Of a DNA stretch of 64,000 bases, positions 1-9,468 are shown piece by piece. The stretch's first letter is position 1. The number at the start of each line of letters is the position of its first letter. Under the pieces are notes generated by a model. That model was not told the origin of the DNA. It was given only the letters and a program-made list of their open reading frames with translations, and did not search any database. Both the position numbers and the translations under genes were made by a program. Source of the stretch: Anaerolineaceae bacterium (GTDB lineage: Bacteria; Chloroflexota; Anaerolineae; Anaerolineales; Anaerolineaceae); the NCBI GenBank assembly GCA_017417055.1, contig JAFPZX010000072.1:41854-105853 (forward strand), read 5' to 3'.

Positions 1-3000
1 CGTTTCCTGAACCGTCCAAACCACCGGCTTATGGGAATCAAGCGCATTCAGCGGCAGGTTATCATATGTTACGCTCCATAGGTTCGTTCCATATCCGGTA
101 AGCGTGACTGTGATGATTCGATCAACAGCAATGCTGCGGTCGGTCGCTTTGGCTGTGAAAACAAAGGTATCGCCCGTGGAACTAACATCCGTCCAACCGG
201 TCAGGTCATATGAATTGCCGTTCGCGTACAACTGCAAAGAGCTTACAAAAGCCCGAGGTGCAGGACGCATATCATATTGATTGTCCATATCCACCCAGGT
301 TTTGGAAATCGACACGCTTGTTGTGGCAGGCACATGAGTGTTGACAAAGCTAAAGCCTGACGACGCATCACCAGTTTTTGTTTTCTGGTAACGGGAATCG
401 CTGAACACTTCCTTTACATCATAGGTAATATCATCTCCATTCGTATCTTTAAGCGGCAGTTTTTCAAATTTGTATGTCCAGTTGTTGTTGTGATTCAATA
501 CACCTTTTTGGTTGGAATCAACACCATTGACAACCAGGATAACATCAATATAAAGCGGACGGATTCCATCACGATCCTTTCCATCATCCCAGGTTTTTAC
601 TACCGGAATGTCAATGGTACCTGCGGAATAGGTGTTCTCAATGACATATTCATATTCCTTATTAGCAACACCGGTGATTGTCGAAGAATAATTCGGAACC
701 GGTTTTTCTTTGACAACAAAATTAATTTTAGAACCATCCGGGTTATATTTCGGCAGATCTGTGAACTCCCATGTCCAGCCGTTTGCCTCTGTGGCCTGCG
801 CCACTAAATTAATATTCGGATTGTTCACTGCTGTCAAATAGATGGTAACAGCCTTCGGACGGTACTGCAGGGCAGCATCGTCTCCGGACCATTTCTTCGT
901 TCCGGAAATCGTTACTTTGTCCCATTTGTTGATGACTGTCTTGCCATTTACAACATCGAAATAGTTTGGAATATCTTCATCGATCGTCCACGGAACCGTC
1001 GTGCCATCCGGGTAAAGCGGCAGTTTTTCATAGGTGATCGTCCAGGTATTATTGCCGTTATCCGTCAGTACCGCATAGGTTTCAGTATCACTATCGAAAT
1101 AGTAATCATTTCCGATTTGTTCCCGGAAAACAAACTTTCCGAATGGAGCATTATCGAAAATATCGAAGTTGTCCAGGAAAGTCTCAGGCTCCGGACGTTC
1201 TCCATAAGCATCGCTGTCGTCTTCCCAGATTTTGGTCAGGGTGAGGTTGGTATATTCAAGCGTGTTAACAACATTGAATCCGCCCGTGACCGATGTAACC
1301 TGAGGTGTATAATGTGCAGCGCTTTCGGAAATTGTCCAGTTGATAACAGTGGATGTATTCTGAACATTCTTACGTGCCGGCAGGTTGGAGAAAGTGATTG
1401 TCCAGGTATTGCCGTTCGCCGGTATATCCAGGGTAATTGTTACATCTCCAGTATCGGAAGAAGCCGTTATTATGGCAGAGGTATGATCAGGGTTCCAGGA
1501 CCATTGCAAATCACGGAGTGTAAACTCCACATTGTCAGCCAGCAGCTTGAACGACGCCATGAATTCTTCCGCGGAAGGACGCAGGTTATAGTGGTTGTCC
1601 AGATCGTTCCAAACTTTGGTAACAGAAATTTGTGTTCTTGCAATATCGTGAGTATTGGTAAGTTTGAAGCCTGTATAATAATCAGCCGTTCCGATTTTTA
1701 CGAGGGTATAAACAGACGTATCAACCCCGGCTTCACGCACGTCATATCGTATCGGATAGCCTGAATCGTCAACAACCGGAAGGTTCATAAAGATATCGGT
1801 CCAGCCATTGGCATCACTCAGTGTCAGTGTATCTCCGGTTTCATTTCCGTTAGCCAGCAATTCAATCGTGATTGAAGCCGGACGCAGACCGTCGCGGTTA
1901 TTGTCATCGTCCCAAATCTTGGTGACCGGGAATTTCAAAAGATGCTGATTCGTCAGATCAAATCCGATTAAATCGTTATTATCATAAACCGGTTGGACTT
2001 TGGAATCATATTCAGGCAATACTTCTGATATCAGCCAGTTAATGTCAATATTTCCTTCGCGCTTCGGAAGATGATCCACCGTGATGATCCAATGGTCTGT
2101 ATCCGTATTTTCAAGAGTCACAAGGACTTTATCGTGAGCGTTAATGCCATAGACATTTTCAGATTTTTTGACAAAACCGCCATGATCATAGAATACACCG
2201 TTCTTATACAGTTTGATTCCAGCCAAAAATTCATCGACAGTCGGACGGTCTCCATAGTAATTGTTATTATCATTCCAATCCTTGGTGATCGTCAGCATCA
2301 TCTCATCCAGGGAGTTGCGGACATTATAATAGAAGGTCTCGCTGTTCGCATCCCATTCGCCGCCCAGACCTGCCGCAGGTACCTCAATCAGGCTGCCGTC
2401 AGGGGCAATTCCGTAAGGTTTATATCCTTTGTTGTGACCTTCTTTCAAACGCCAGTCGATCGGCTGATGGTTCATATCATTCATCGGCAATCCGGAACAG
2501 CTCAGCGTCCAGACGTCCCCATTGATCGTCACAGTGATCGGATAAGTCTTCCCGTAAGGTCCGGTCGCACGGTATTCAAAAGCCGTCCCCTCCACATAGG
2601 TAATCGGATAAAGCCGGAACGGCATATTCCCGGCATAGAGACGGACCGACATCAGGAATTCCTGAATTTCAGCCGCATTCTTCGGACGGGTATCGTATTT
2701 GTTATTTTCATCATCCCAGGTTTTGGTTGCTGTAACACTCACCGTCTTCGGGGTATATTTATTGGTGCACTCATACCGGAGAAGGCGTATACCTGCTTCC
2801 GTCAAATAAACCGGGTTACAGGTCTGACTATATTCAGGAATACGTGTTTCTTCTTCAACCGCATATCGAATCAAATCAAACGGCGCTGTTTCATAATAAA
2901 GCGGAAGGTTGTCAAACACATAACTCGTTTCATCAATACCGAGTGTATGTTCAGCGACTTTTGTTCTTACATCCTGTCCGGAATCGCCCTGTTTGACTTC

Positions 3001-5736
3001 ATATAACACAAACTTAACCGGAACCCGCAGACCGTCGCGGTTTGCATCATCGTCCCAGTGCTTGAAAACATAAACACGCGTCTTGTTGCGGACGAACTCA
3101 TTTGTGATATCGCTGGTTTCACTGTACGGCTGATGCTCAATATGATCCTGATAGTTGGGAATATAGGTTTCATGCACATAGTAATCGTACAGATTCCCCT
3201 TCGCATCATATTTCGGAAGACGATCATACGACCAGCTCCAGTTTTCGGCAGCGGTTACACACTTTTCGGTGGTATCATGCAGCGAAATCCCGTTCTGATG
3301 GAGGTGAACACAAATTACAGAGGGTTTTTCACTTTCTTTCGCATCATTGTAAACCCAGGTCTTTTTCCCGGAAATATCTGTCAGGTTCAGTTCATTGGTA
3401 AAGGTATAACTATGGTCATAAATATTATCATCATTGTCCGTAACGATGTATTTATTGAACTCCATTCCATAAGCATTGGTTTCTTTTTCGCTTTCCGGTG
3501 CTTTTTCAAGAGCCCACCAGGTAACCGGCACCCAGTTGCTGTTTGTGTCTCTGACCATAGCCCGCAGTCCGGAAATGACGATCTTCCATTCGCTTGAATC
3601 GGATGCACCCGCAGACAGATTCTTTATGGCTTTGATTTCAACGAATTCTTCCTTGTCAGCAGCTGTCGGAGACTCATAAAAACAGGTCTCTTCCAAAATC
3701 CCGTTCAACTCATTGCGATAACATGTTGTTTTCGTTACGGTTCCAAGGTCGAATTTTTCAATTCCATCTTCACTGGTTTCCCTGTAGATCGTCACCCATT
3801 TTTCCAGATACTCTTCCACGCCGGGACGTTCTCCACGGCGGTTTTCTTCATCGATCCAGGTTTTATTGAGCGTGATGTCTGTAAATGCTTTCTGTGTTGT
3901 GCCGATGTTCAGTGTACCGTTGTTCCCGATTGCACCGCCGTTCCCTTTCTGGAACTGATTATCAAAACCGGAGGACATGTCCGCCTCAGCGGAATTATTC
4001 AGGAACAATACTTTGTGGTTTTCATAATGCATATCCTCAGGGTCGCCGCCGTAACCATAAAGCGCGCCATTATAGACCTGACCACCGGTACTAAAAGTGA
4101 TCCCATTTGTTTTCACAGCCCACTTATGTTCTCCGCCATGGTACATCTGATTACCGATAACAGTCGGATGGTAAGTGGAGTCGTAGGACATCACATAAAT
4201 ATCTTTATATTCACCATTCTCATCCCGTCCGGTTAACGGATTCTCGGCTTTATTCCCATAGATCGCCGCCCCTTCCGGCATGGAGATAAAGTTGGATCCC
4301 CACATACAAGAGGCAATCGCACCACCGACATTTGCGGCATGATTGCCAACAAAAGCCGCGTCTTCCATATACAATTCGGCATTGGTATTAATCAGAACCG
4401 CTCCGCCGGCGACGTTGTACCGGGTATTATTCGTTACCTGATTTCCGATAAAATCAGCACGGTCAATTGTCGCGTGCACATTCACTCTCGGATTGTCCAT
4501 ATTCCCTTTGGTTTTGTCACCTTTTGTGCTGTATCCCAATGATAAAGCGCCTGCCTGGAATGTGGACACATTCCCCTGAAACAGTGCATTGTTGATCGTC
4601 AGTGTATGGGCCTGGATATTATCACAGCTATTATCTTTTTCATCACATTCCGTTTCAACAGCAATCGCTCCACCACGGACACTGCTTGTCGAATGTGTTA
4701 CGGAATTGTTGATAAAGCGCGGTTTGCCGGTAAAGTCTGTATGATCATACGGATCATAATCATCTTTTTTGATACCAATTGTCAGCGAACCACCGTTCAT
4801 CAGGATCGCACCGCCGTAATTTACAGCGCTGTTGCCTTCAAACAAACCATCTTCGATATAAATATCGGTGAGCAGCGCACGAATCGCGCCGCCGCCGATA
4901 CCATCACGCCGTGTCTGATTTGTTGATATATTCCCGATAAATTGGCTGTTTCCGGTGATATTCAATGAGCCGCCCTGTTCCATTTGGATCGCGCCGCCGC
5001 TGCCTGCACTGTTGCCGGTAAAATTTGAGTTATGAACCGTTACTGCAGAACTTCTGGCCTGGATTGCACCACCTCCAACCAATCTTTCTGTAGAACCTGC
5101 ATCGTTATCGGTAAATTCAGAATCTGCGATGTTTAATGCCCCGCCAAACATACGAATCGCGCCGCCGTTATTGGCATTGTTATCTGCAAAACCACTGCCG
5201 CTGATATTAACAGTGGAGTTTTCCTCTGCTAAAATCACACCGCCGCCCTGCCGTGCGCTGTTATATGTAAAGTTTGAACCGGTTATCGTTACAGTTGAAG
5301 CATTATCCGCCAGGATCACGCCACCGCGGTTTCCATGATTATTTGTGAATTCCGAAGTTTTTATTTCAAGGGTTCCGCCTGAAACATGGATCACGCCAAC
5401 CCGATCCGGGAGGTTTTGTACCTTGACTCCATTCAGGATCAGGCTGCCGCCGGGTTCGACGACAAAGGCATGAGCCTGTGTGGATGAAAGGTCAAAATCG
5501 CCTCCGTTGATCGTCAGTGAGGCGCCATCGGGAACGATGATCTGTCCGCCTGAACCAAATGAGAAGGCTGTGCCACTCCAGGTTTCAGTTCCCGATACAA
5601 ACACCGGGTCTGTCAGCTCTCCGCTCGGCTGTGCTGCGTAAACCGCACCGCTAAGCAGGCTGAAGGATAAAATAAAAACCGTAAATAGGATGGAATAAAA
5701 TTTCCTGTTTAATAAACCATTGCCGTATCTGTACAT
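1..5736 (-). CDS. Large secreted surface protein with beta-helix and Cna-B-like modules (partial)
   Basis: The frame is open from an ATG at 5736 to the window edge (1,912 codons), so the C-terminus is missing. A good ribosome site (AGAAAGGA, 6 bases ahead) fixes the start. A signal peptide covers about residues 10-34, with a hydrophobic core and an AxA-type end before AQPSGEL. Residues about 40-610 are Asn/Gly-rich beta-helix rungs of the form 'GGAI...N..F.GN', as in pectate-lyase-fold and polymorphic surface proteins. From about residue 615 at least 11 modules start with (T/K)K.W.D..N...RP and contain a 'W...F..LP' motif and a terminal 'TN' motif. These are Cna-B-like collagen-adhesin B repeats, some expanded to about 130 residues. 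The likely role is a long stalked adhesin or cell-surface layer component. Any anchor (LPxTG or membrane helix) would lie outside the window. Plus-strand frames over it are antisense shadows. Confidence 0.88.
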   Translation of the reverse strand, partial: MYRYGNGLLNRKFYSILFTVFILSFSLLSGAVYAAQPSGELTDPVFVSGTETWSGTAFSFGSGGQIIVPDGASLTINGGDFDLSSTQAHAFVVEPGGSLILNGVKVQNLPDRVGVIHVSGGTLEIKTSEFTNNHGNRGGVILADNASTVTITGSNFTYNSARQGGGVILAEENSTVNISGSGFADNNANNGGAIRMFGGALNIADSEFTDNDAGSTERLVGGGAIQARSSAVTVHNSNFTGNSAGSGGAIQMEQGGSLNITGNSQFIGNISTNQTRRDGIGGGAIRALLTDIYIEDGLFEGNSAVNYGGAILMNGGSLTIGIKKDDYDPYDHTDFTGKPRFINNSVTHSTSSVRGGAIAVETECDEKDNSCDNIQAHTLTINNALFQGNVSTFQAGALSLGYSTKGDKTKGNMDNPRVNVHATIDRADFIGNQVTNNTRYNVAGGAVLINTNAELYMEDAAFVGNHAANVGGAIASCMWGSNFISMPEGAAIYGNKAENPLTGRDENGEYKDIYVMSYDSTYHPTVIGNQMYHGGEHKWAVKTNGITFSTGGQVYNGALYGYGGDPEDMHYENHKVLFLNNSAEADMSSGFDNQFQKGNGGAIGNNGTLNIGTTQKAFTDITLNKTWIDEENRRGERPGVEEYLEKWVTIYRETSEDGIEKFDLGTVTKTTCYRNELNGILEETCFYESPTAADKEEFVEIKAIKNLSAGASDSSEWKIVISGLRAMVRDTNSNWVPVTWWALEKAPESEKETNAYGMEFNKYIVTDNDDNIYDHSYTFTNELNLTDISGKKTWVYNDAKESEKPSVICVHLHQNGISLHDTTEKCVTAAENWSWSYDRLPKYDAKGNLYDYYVHETYIPNYQDHIEHQPYSETSDITNEFVRNKTRVYVFKHWDDDANRDGLRVPVKFVLYEVKQGDSGQDVRTKVAEHTLGIDETSYVFDNLPLYYETAPFDLIRYAVEEETRIPEYSQTCNPVYLTEAGIRLLRYECTNKYTPKTVSVTATKTWDDENNKYDTRPKNAAEIQEFLMSVRLYAGNMPFRLYPITYVEGTAFEYRATGPYGKTYPITVTINGDVWTLSCSGLPMNDMNHQPIDWRLKEGHNKGYKPYGIAPDGSLIEVPAAGLGGEWDANSETFYYNVRNSLDEMMLTITKDWNDNNNYYGDRPTVDEFLAGIKLYKNGVFYDHGGFVKKSENVYGINAHDKVLVTLENTDTDHWIITVDHLPKREGNIDINWLISEVLPEYDSKVQPVYDNNDLIGFDLTNQHLLKFPVTKIWDDDNNRDGLRPASITIELLANGNETGDTLTLSDANGWTDIFMNLPVVDDSGYPIRYDVREAGVDTSVYTLVKIGTADYYTGFKLTNTHDIARTQISVTKVWNDLDNHYNLRPSAEEFMASFKLLADNVEFTLRDLQWSWNPDHTSAIITASSDTGDVTITLDIPANGNTWTITFSNLPARKNVQNTSTVINWTISESAAHYTPQVTSVTGGFNVVNTLEYTNLTLTKIWEDDSDAYGERPEPETFLDNFDIFDNAPFGKFVFREQIGNDYYFDSDTETYAVLTDNGNNTWTITYEKLPLYPDGTTVPWTIDEDIPNYFDVVNGKTVINKWDKVTISGTKKWSGDDAALQYRPKAVTIYLTAVNNPNINLVAQATEANGWTWEFTDLPKYNPDGSKINFVVKEKPVPNYSSTITGVANKEYEYVIENTYSAGTIDIPVVKTWDDGKDRDGIRPLYIDVILVVNGVDSNQKGVLNHNNNWTYKFEKLPLKDTNGDDITYDVKEVFSDSRYQKTKTGDASSGFSFVNTHVPATTSVSISKTWVDMDNQYDMRPAPRAFVSSLQLYANGNSYDLTGWTDVSSTGDTFVFTAKATDRSIAVDRIITVTLTGYGTNLWSVTYDNLPLNALDSHKPVVWTVQET

Positions 5737-5780
5737 AATCGGTCCTTTCTCCCTCATATCATGGTTAAATACAAATAGCC

Positions 5781-5809
5781 ACATTAATTGATTGCAATTA
5801 TTGTGCCAA
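5781..5809 (-). promoter_or_regulatory. Candidate promoter of the Cna-B protein gene
   Basis: On the minus strand TTGGCA (5804-5809) and TAATGT (5781-5786) are separated by 17 bases in an AT-rich stretch. They lie 45 bases upstream of the start codon at 5736. The -35 box matches 5/6 and the -10 box 4/6 of the consensus, so this is a moderate prediction. Confidence 0.4.
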
Positions 5810-5922
5810 TCATATTGTATTATTCTATTTATGAAAATTGCTTTTTATTGGAAACTAAGAAGATACTGATTAATCTAACATGCCCTTAAAGGAGCCACGA
5901 TAAATGAATTTAGGAGCCCGCA

Positions 5923-5986
5923 CACAAAGTGCAGTCCTGCTGTGCGGGCTTCGCCGCATCAGCAGGGCAGACCTTGATGTGCTTTA
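5923..5986 (+). repeat. Nested hairpin element, family H3, copy 1
   Basis: A palindromic element with outer arms GCAGTC / GGCAGACC, a stem CTGCTG / CAGCAG and an inner stem TGCGG / CCGCA around GCTTCG. Flanking GCACA / TGTGC extends the pairing. It lies between the 3' end of the tail-like gene (5994) and the promoter region of the Cna-B gene. Related copies are at 8226, 18235, 29083 and 40945. Confidence 0.8.
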
Positions 5987-5993
5987 AATCACG

Positions 5994-7337
5994 TCAACCG
6001 AGGATCAGGCCAAAGAGGCCGGGACACTCGCCCATGGCTGAAGCGAGCGAGGTGCCGATGGGATAAAAATTGTGATTGGACCAAAACGCCAGGGTGTACC
6101 GATGAAACCCGAGATTCCCAGCGGCATGGTTTTGAATCTGGGCCATCAGCGGTCCGTTCCCGCAGGAATGAACAAACACCTCCGCACAGCTCACGTTCCC
6201 GGCATAGGGACTCACCATCATCATATCCCGGCAGATCCCCACCGCGGCTGCCCGCAGATAGCCGCGATCCGATTCACTGATGGGAGAAGAGATCCCGACA
6301 CCGGTCAGAGAAAACTCTGCATCCCCAGACGGCACCAGCACACTCACTGTCGGTGCATCCTCATCATAATAAGGCGCCCAGCTGTTCATATGGTTCACAC
6401 CCTGCGTCTTCGTCGTCGAAAGCCGCGAAAGCAGCGGACGCGGCAGCCGGTGATTCTCATTCCACAGCAGCCGCCCCGTGCAGCTGTCCTCACCGAATCC
6501 GGAATCGTTCAGCACAAAAGACCCCAGATAGCGTTTGGAACTGTCGCCGCCCATCACCCGCACGCCATCCTGCCGGGTCAGCATCCCGGAAGGACGCGCG
6601 GCTGAGGTTCCCCAGGATAAGGAACTTAGTTTCAGTCCATCTTCATCAACACCGAGAAAAACATCATACGGAATCCCGCGCTGCAAGCCCGTGAAGCGGA
6701 GCGATAATTCACTGAAGGAAAAGAGTTCCCAATATCCGCCCAGATACAGGCTCACAGCATTTCCCCGGTAAGGTGTGAAATAAAGCGTTTCCGCCTGTCG
6801 GATATCCGCATCGGGCACCGGTTCGCCCGGAACCAGCGAGAGCCTGCCGCAGACCGCGGATGCAGTCGCAGTTGATTTGATGCGTTCCCATTCCTGTGAA
6901 TTGTGAACCGTTCCCGGCACCACACCATTCCCGCTCCAGAAAAAAACTCCAACCAGCCGTCCGCCGGATGGGGCCGAAACGCCTCCCGCACGCAATGAAA
7001 AACTGCCGTCAGCTGCACCGACCGCATAGAGAAAATACCGTCCCGCGTCCGGAAAAGCATCCGCGCTGATGCTCAGCGTTTCCGGTGACTTGCGGACAAA
7101 GATTTTACCATTGATCATCAAGGCGCAGGGATCATCCGGATCCGCTTCCAGCCGGATGGAGGTTTTGGATGCCCGTGTGAGACGGATTGCTCCCGTTTTT
7201 TGATAAAGAAGGTCCAGCAGGGTTCCGGAGTTCGTGGGATCTCCGCCCAAACACAGCGCGTCATTGCGCAGAAAATTATACTGGTCCGCTTCGGTGGCTT
7301 GTCCCGCCACCACCGCGGATGAATTTGGATAAGTCAT
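5994..7337 (-). CDS. Phage tail/fibre-like protein, 447 aa
   Basis: The start ATG at 7337 has an AAGGAGA ribosome site. The N-terminus (MTYPNSSAVVAGQATEADQY) followed by 'YNFLRNDALCLGG' resembles the start of phage tail-fibre or distal structural proteins. The rest is rich in Gly, Ser, Tyr and aromatic beta-strand patterns and has no membrane segment or catalytic motif that I recognise. It is the last gene of the minus-strand cassette after the XhlA-like, lysin, portal-like and unknown genes. It may form a receptor-binding or baseplate-type part. The functional call rests mainly on context and general style; the homology is not certain. Confidence 0.55.
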   Translation of the reverse strand: MTYPNSSAVVAGQATEADQYNFLRNDALCLGGDPTNSGTLLDLLYQKTGAIRLTRASKTSIRLEADPDDPCALMINGKIFVRKSPETLSISADAFPDAGRYFLYAVGAADGSFSLRAGGVSAPSGGRLVGVFFWSGNGVVPGTVHNSQEWERIKSTATASAVCGRLSLVPGEPVPDADIRQAETLYFTPYRGNAVSLYLGGYWELFSFSELSLRFTGLQRGIPYDVFLGVDEDGLKLSSLSWGTSAARPSGMLTRQDGVRVMGGDSSKRYLGSFVLNDSGFGEDSCTGRLLWNENHRLPRPLLSRLSTTKTQGVNHMNSWAPYYDEDAPTVSVLVPSGDAEFSLTGVGISSPISESDRGYLRAAAVGICRDMMMVSPYAGNVSCAEVFVHSCGNGPLMAQIQNHAAGNLGFHRYTLAFWSNHNFYPIGTSLASAMGECPGLFGLILG

Positions 7338-7614
7338 TGTTGTCTCCTTTCAGTAGTTGGTAGTTAGTAGCTGGTAGTTGGTAGTTGTTAGTTGTCAGTG
7401 GCCAGTGGGCGTTGGGCGGTGGTCTGTAGTCAGTGGTCGGTGGCTGGTGAGCAGAGGGCAGTAGCAAGTATTCAGAAACCAGTCACCAGCCACCAGTCAC
7501 TATTAAGTTGCCATGATTCGTGATTAGATAATAATTTCACCTTTCCAAACCCGAATCTTAACTGCACTCTGCACTCTGCACACTTCACTCTTCACACTTC
7601 ACACTCCTAACTCC
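7338..7614. repeat. Degenerate short tandem repeats in a gene-free spacer
   Basis: This 277-base spacer holds no gene. Bases 7353-7500 are drifting 7-base units such as TAGTTGG, CAGTGGC and CAGTGGT. Bases 7560-7612 are a second drifting set (CACTCTG, CACTTCA, CACACTT). The same styles recur at 10061, 11846, 33550, 48000 and 48561. They show no spacer structure and are not CRISPR. Confidence 0.75.
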
Positions 7615-8148
7615 TCACTCCCAAACGGCACTGCCCCACACCGAAACCGGAGAAAGGATCCCTTTCGGCAGCCACAGGTTTTGCTGTGCGGGACCGATGG
7701 GAAGGTCTTTCAAATTCCGCGTTGTCAGGTTGATTTCCAATGTGTGCGCGGCCTGGTAGATCGTATCGATGACCGCATGTTCGTCACAATAGAGCCCGAC
7801 GATGATACCGGACTGGGTGTACAGGATGATGTCCGTCAGTTCCTGCAGGATTGCGTTTATCCGGCTGCGGATCTCCGCGGGTTCATACGGGTACCAGCCG
7901 CCGTCCGGGCAGAGCATTTCATCTGTCACCTGGGCAGTAAACCACAAATGGCGCACCGTTTTCGGTTCCGTTTCCCGGCTGATATCCTGACCTTCCGGCC
8001 AGTAGGTCTCAAAATGGATCCGAACCCGCGGTCCGACCGAGTCTGATTGGATGCGGTAACAGACGAGCGGGACGGGATCGTGTTTATAATGGGTGAGGAT
8101 CACATCGCAATTCTCACCGGGAATCCAGTTTGGTTCGTTGTTTGGCAT
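7615..8148 (-). CDS. Phage-cassette protein of unknown function, 177 aa
   Basis: I do not recognise the family. The start ATG at 8148 (MPNNEPNWIPG) has AAGGA 7 bases ahead; a 10-base longer leader is unlikely. The protein is soluble, mildly acidic and beta-rich, with no transmembrane segment. The middle part (SRINAILQELTDIILYTQSG) is a predicted amphipathic helix. It lies between the portal-like gene (upstream) and the tail-like gene (downstream) on the same strand, so a virion or tail-assembly role is reasonable, but this is inference from position only. Its 3' end touches the degenerate repeat spacer. Confidence 0.7.
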   Translation of the reverse strand: MPNNEPNWIPGENCDVILTHYKHDPVPLVCYRIQSDSVGPRVRIHFETYWPEGQDISRETEPKTVRHLWFTAQVTDEMLCPDGGWYPYEPAEIRSRINAILQELTDIILYTQSGIIVGLYCDEHAVIDTIYQAAHTLEINLTTRNLKDLPIGPAQQNLWLPKGILSPVSVWGSAVWE

Positions 8149-8225
8149 AAAACATTCCTTCTTTTCTCACAGCGGCGCATCATGAGGACAATCACCTGTG
8201 CCGGCTTTGCTGAATTGGAGTACGC

Positions 8226-8288
8226 ACACTGAGTGCAGTCCTGCTGTGCGGGCTTCGCCGCATCAGCAGGGCAGACCTCGGTTTGCTT
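8226..8288 (+). repeat. Nested hairpin element, family H3, copy 2
   Basis: Nearly identical in its core to the copy at 5923: GCAGTC, CTGCTG, TGCGGGCTTCGCCGCA, CAGCAG, GGCAGACC. It sits directly downstream of the portal-like gene, whose stop codon is at 8296, so it may act as a 3' end hairpin for that transcript. Confidence 0.8.
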
Positions 8289-8295
8289 CGCTATG

Positions 8296-9468
8296 TCAGG
8301 CGCGGACGATGCCGCCTTCGGTCATGCCGGGGAGGGAAATATCGTCACCGTACACATGGATCTCGGCAGATTTGTCAAGATTTCGCCGCACCAGCGCAGC
8401 TCGTGCCAGTACATGACGCAGGATCGTTTCTGTGATCCACATCAGTAGCTGCTGACGCTGCCGGAAGTTGCGGCAGGCGCTGTCCTCTATGCCGCCGGTT
8501 TCTGCTTTGGAAGACGCCCCCGGTTCCGCAAGAAAACTCACCGGGATCCCCACACCCGCCGCGATCACCTTCTTGATCGCCAACCCGTCTTCATTGGCCT
8601 CGCCGCTGTCCAGGTTGGGATGCACGGCTACCCATTCCTCGTTACTTCCCGCAACAAAAATCATCCCAGGCTGCATTTGCGAATTATTGAGCTGCGCCTC
8701 CCTCATTTTGCGCATGTCCTCACTCAAATCGGGAGCCTTCACCAGATAAATAAAACTGGAGCGGTAATGGTTTAGGGACCAGCGATCTTTCAGCCATTCC
8801 TGATAACGGGTCAACCAGGGCAGCACCGGCGCCAGGTCCGATTCTCCCCACTGCCCGCCGATGGGTCGGTTGACCGTGAAATGCAGCATGGCCTCTCCTT
8901 CGGTTGGCTCCATCAGGGAAGCCGTATAAACCGTTTTTTCCTCCGGAATCATCCTTGTTTGCGGATCCCCGATTTCTCTGAGCCGGAAATATTTCGTCTG
9001 CTCGATGTCGTTCTCGAATGGAACGATCTCCTCGATCAATCCCGCGGGAATGGCACGGACATAGCTCATGCCGCCCTTGTCAGATGCGAACATGATGAAG
9101 AGGTTGCCCGTGCGGCAGAGCTCATCGCTCCACTCCAGCAGCCGGGTATCCATACGATTCAGTGGATGCTCCCAGAACTCGTGCAGAAAATCGTCCGCTG
9201 CCGGGTCGTCCGCACTGATGCGGAAACCTCTTCCGATGCTGAACTGCGTCGTGAGCGAGACGATCCGCCGGGCAAGGGGATCATCCCGCCAGGCGTTCAG
9301 TCCCGCTTCAATGATGCTGCGGTAATTGGCCAGCGGACGGTCCCGCACACCGGTACCGCTTTCCCCAACATCGAAAAAACTATCGGATTCTTTCAGGGAA
9401 AGGGCAGCCTTTTTTCTGCCGGTGAAACGTTTCCGCAGCGCAGAAAACAAATCAAATGATTTTTTCAC
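8296..9468 (-). CDS. Phage portal-like protein, 390 aa
   Basis: The start is a GTG at 9468 with GGAGGA 5 bases upstream. The order of motifs fits phage portal proteins: an N-terminal basic stretch, 'SIIEAGLNAWRDDPLARRIV', a central fold with 'RAIPAGLIEEI', and 'NHYRSSFIYLVKAP' followed by a helix. A later segment reads 'GVGIPVSFLAEPGASSKAE', the usual region after the clip/stem. At 390 residues it is shorter than common portals (about 450-550), and it ends right next to a hairpin element, so the C-terminal tail may be lost. Its start overlaps the lysin gene by 17 bases. Portals form the dodecameric DNA channel of tailed phages. No terminase or capsid gene lies nearby, so the protein is probably a relic or repurposed. 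Confidence 0.72.
   Translation of the reverse strand: MKKSFDLFSALRKRFTGRKKAALSLKESDSFFDVGESGTGVRDRPLANYRSIIEAGLNAWRDDPLARRIVSLTTQFSIGRGFRISADDPAADDFLHEFWEHPLNRMDTRLLEWSDELCRTGNLFIMFASDKGGMSYVRAIPAGLIEEIVPFENDIEQTKYFRLREIGDPQTRMIPEEKTVYTASLMEPTEGEAMLHFTVNRPIGGQWGESDLAPVLPWLTRYQEWLKDRWSLNHYRSSFIYLVKAPDLSEDMRKMREAQLNNSQMQPGMIFVAGSNEEWVAVHPNLDSGEANEDGLAIKKVIAAGVGIPVSFLAEPGASSKAETGGIEDSACRNFRQRQQLLMWITETILRHVLARAALVRRNLDKSAEIHVYGDDISLPGMTEGGIVRA

Noticed and set aside
490-5338. Many plus-strand frames opposite the Cna-B protein (for example 2071-3006)
   Set aside because: They are antisense to a clear repeat protein, lack ribosome sites and have biased composition caused by the opposite codons.
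7338-7614. Possible CRISPR array
   Set aside because: The repeats are 7-base drifting units with no fixed repeat length and no unique spacers; no cas genes are in the window.
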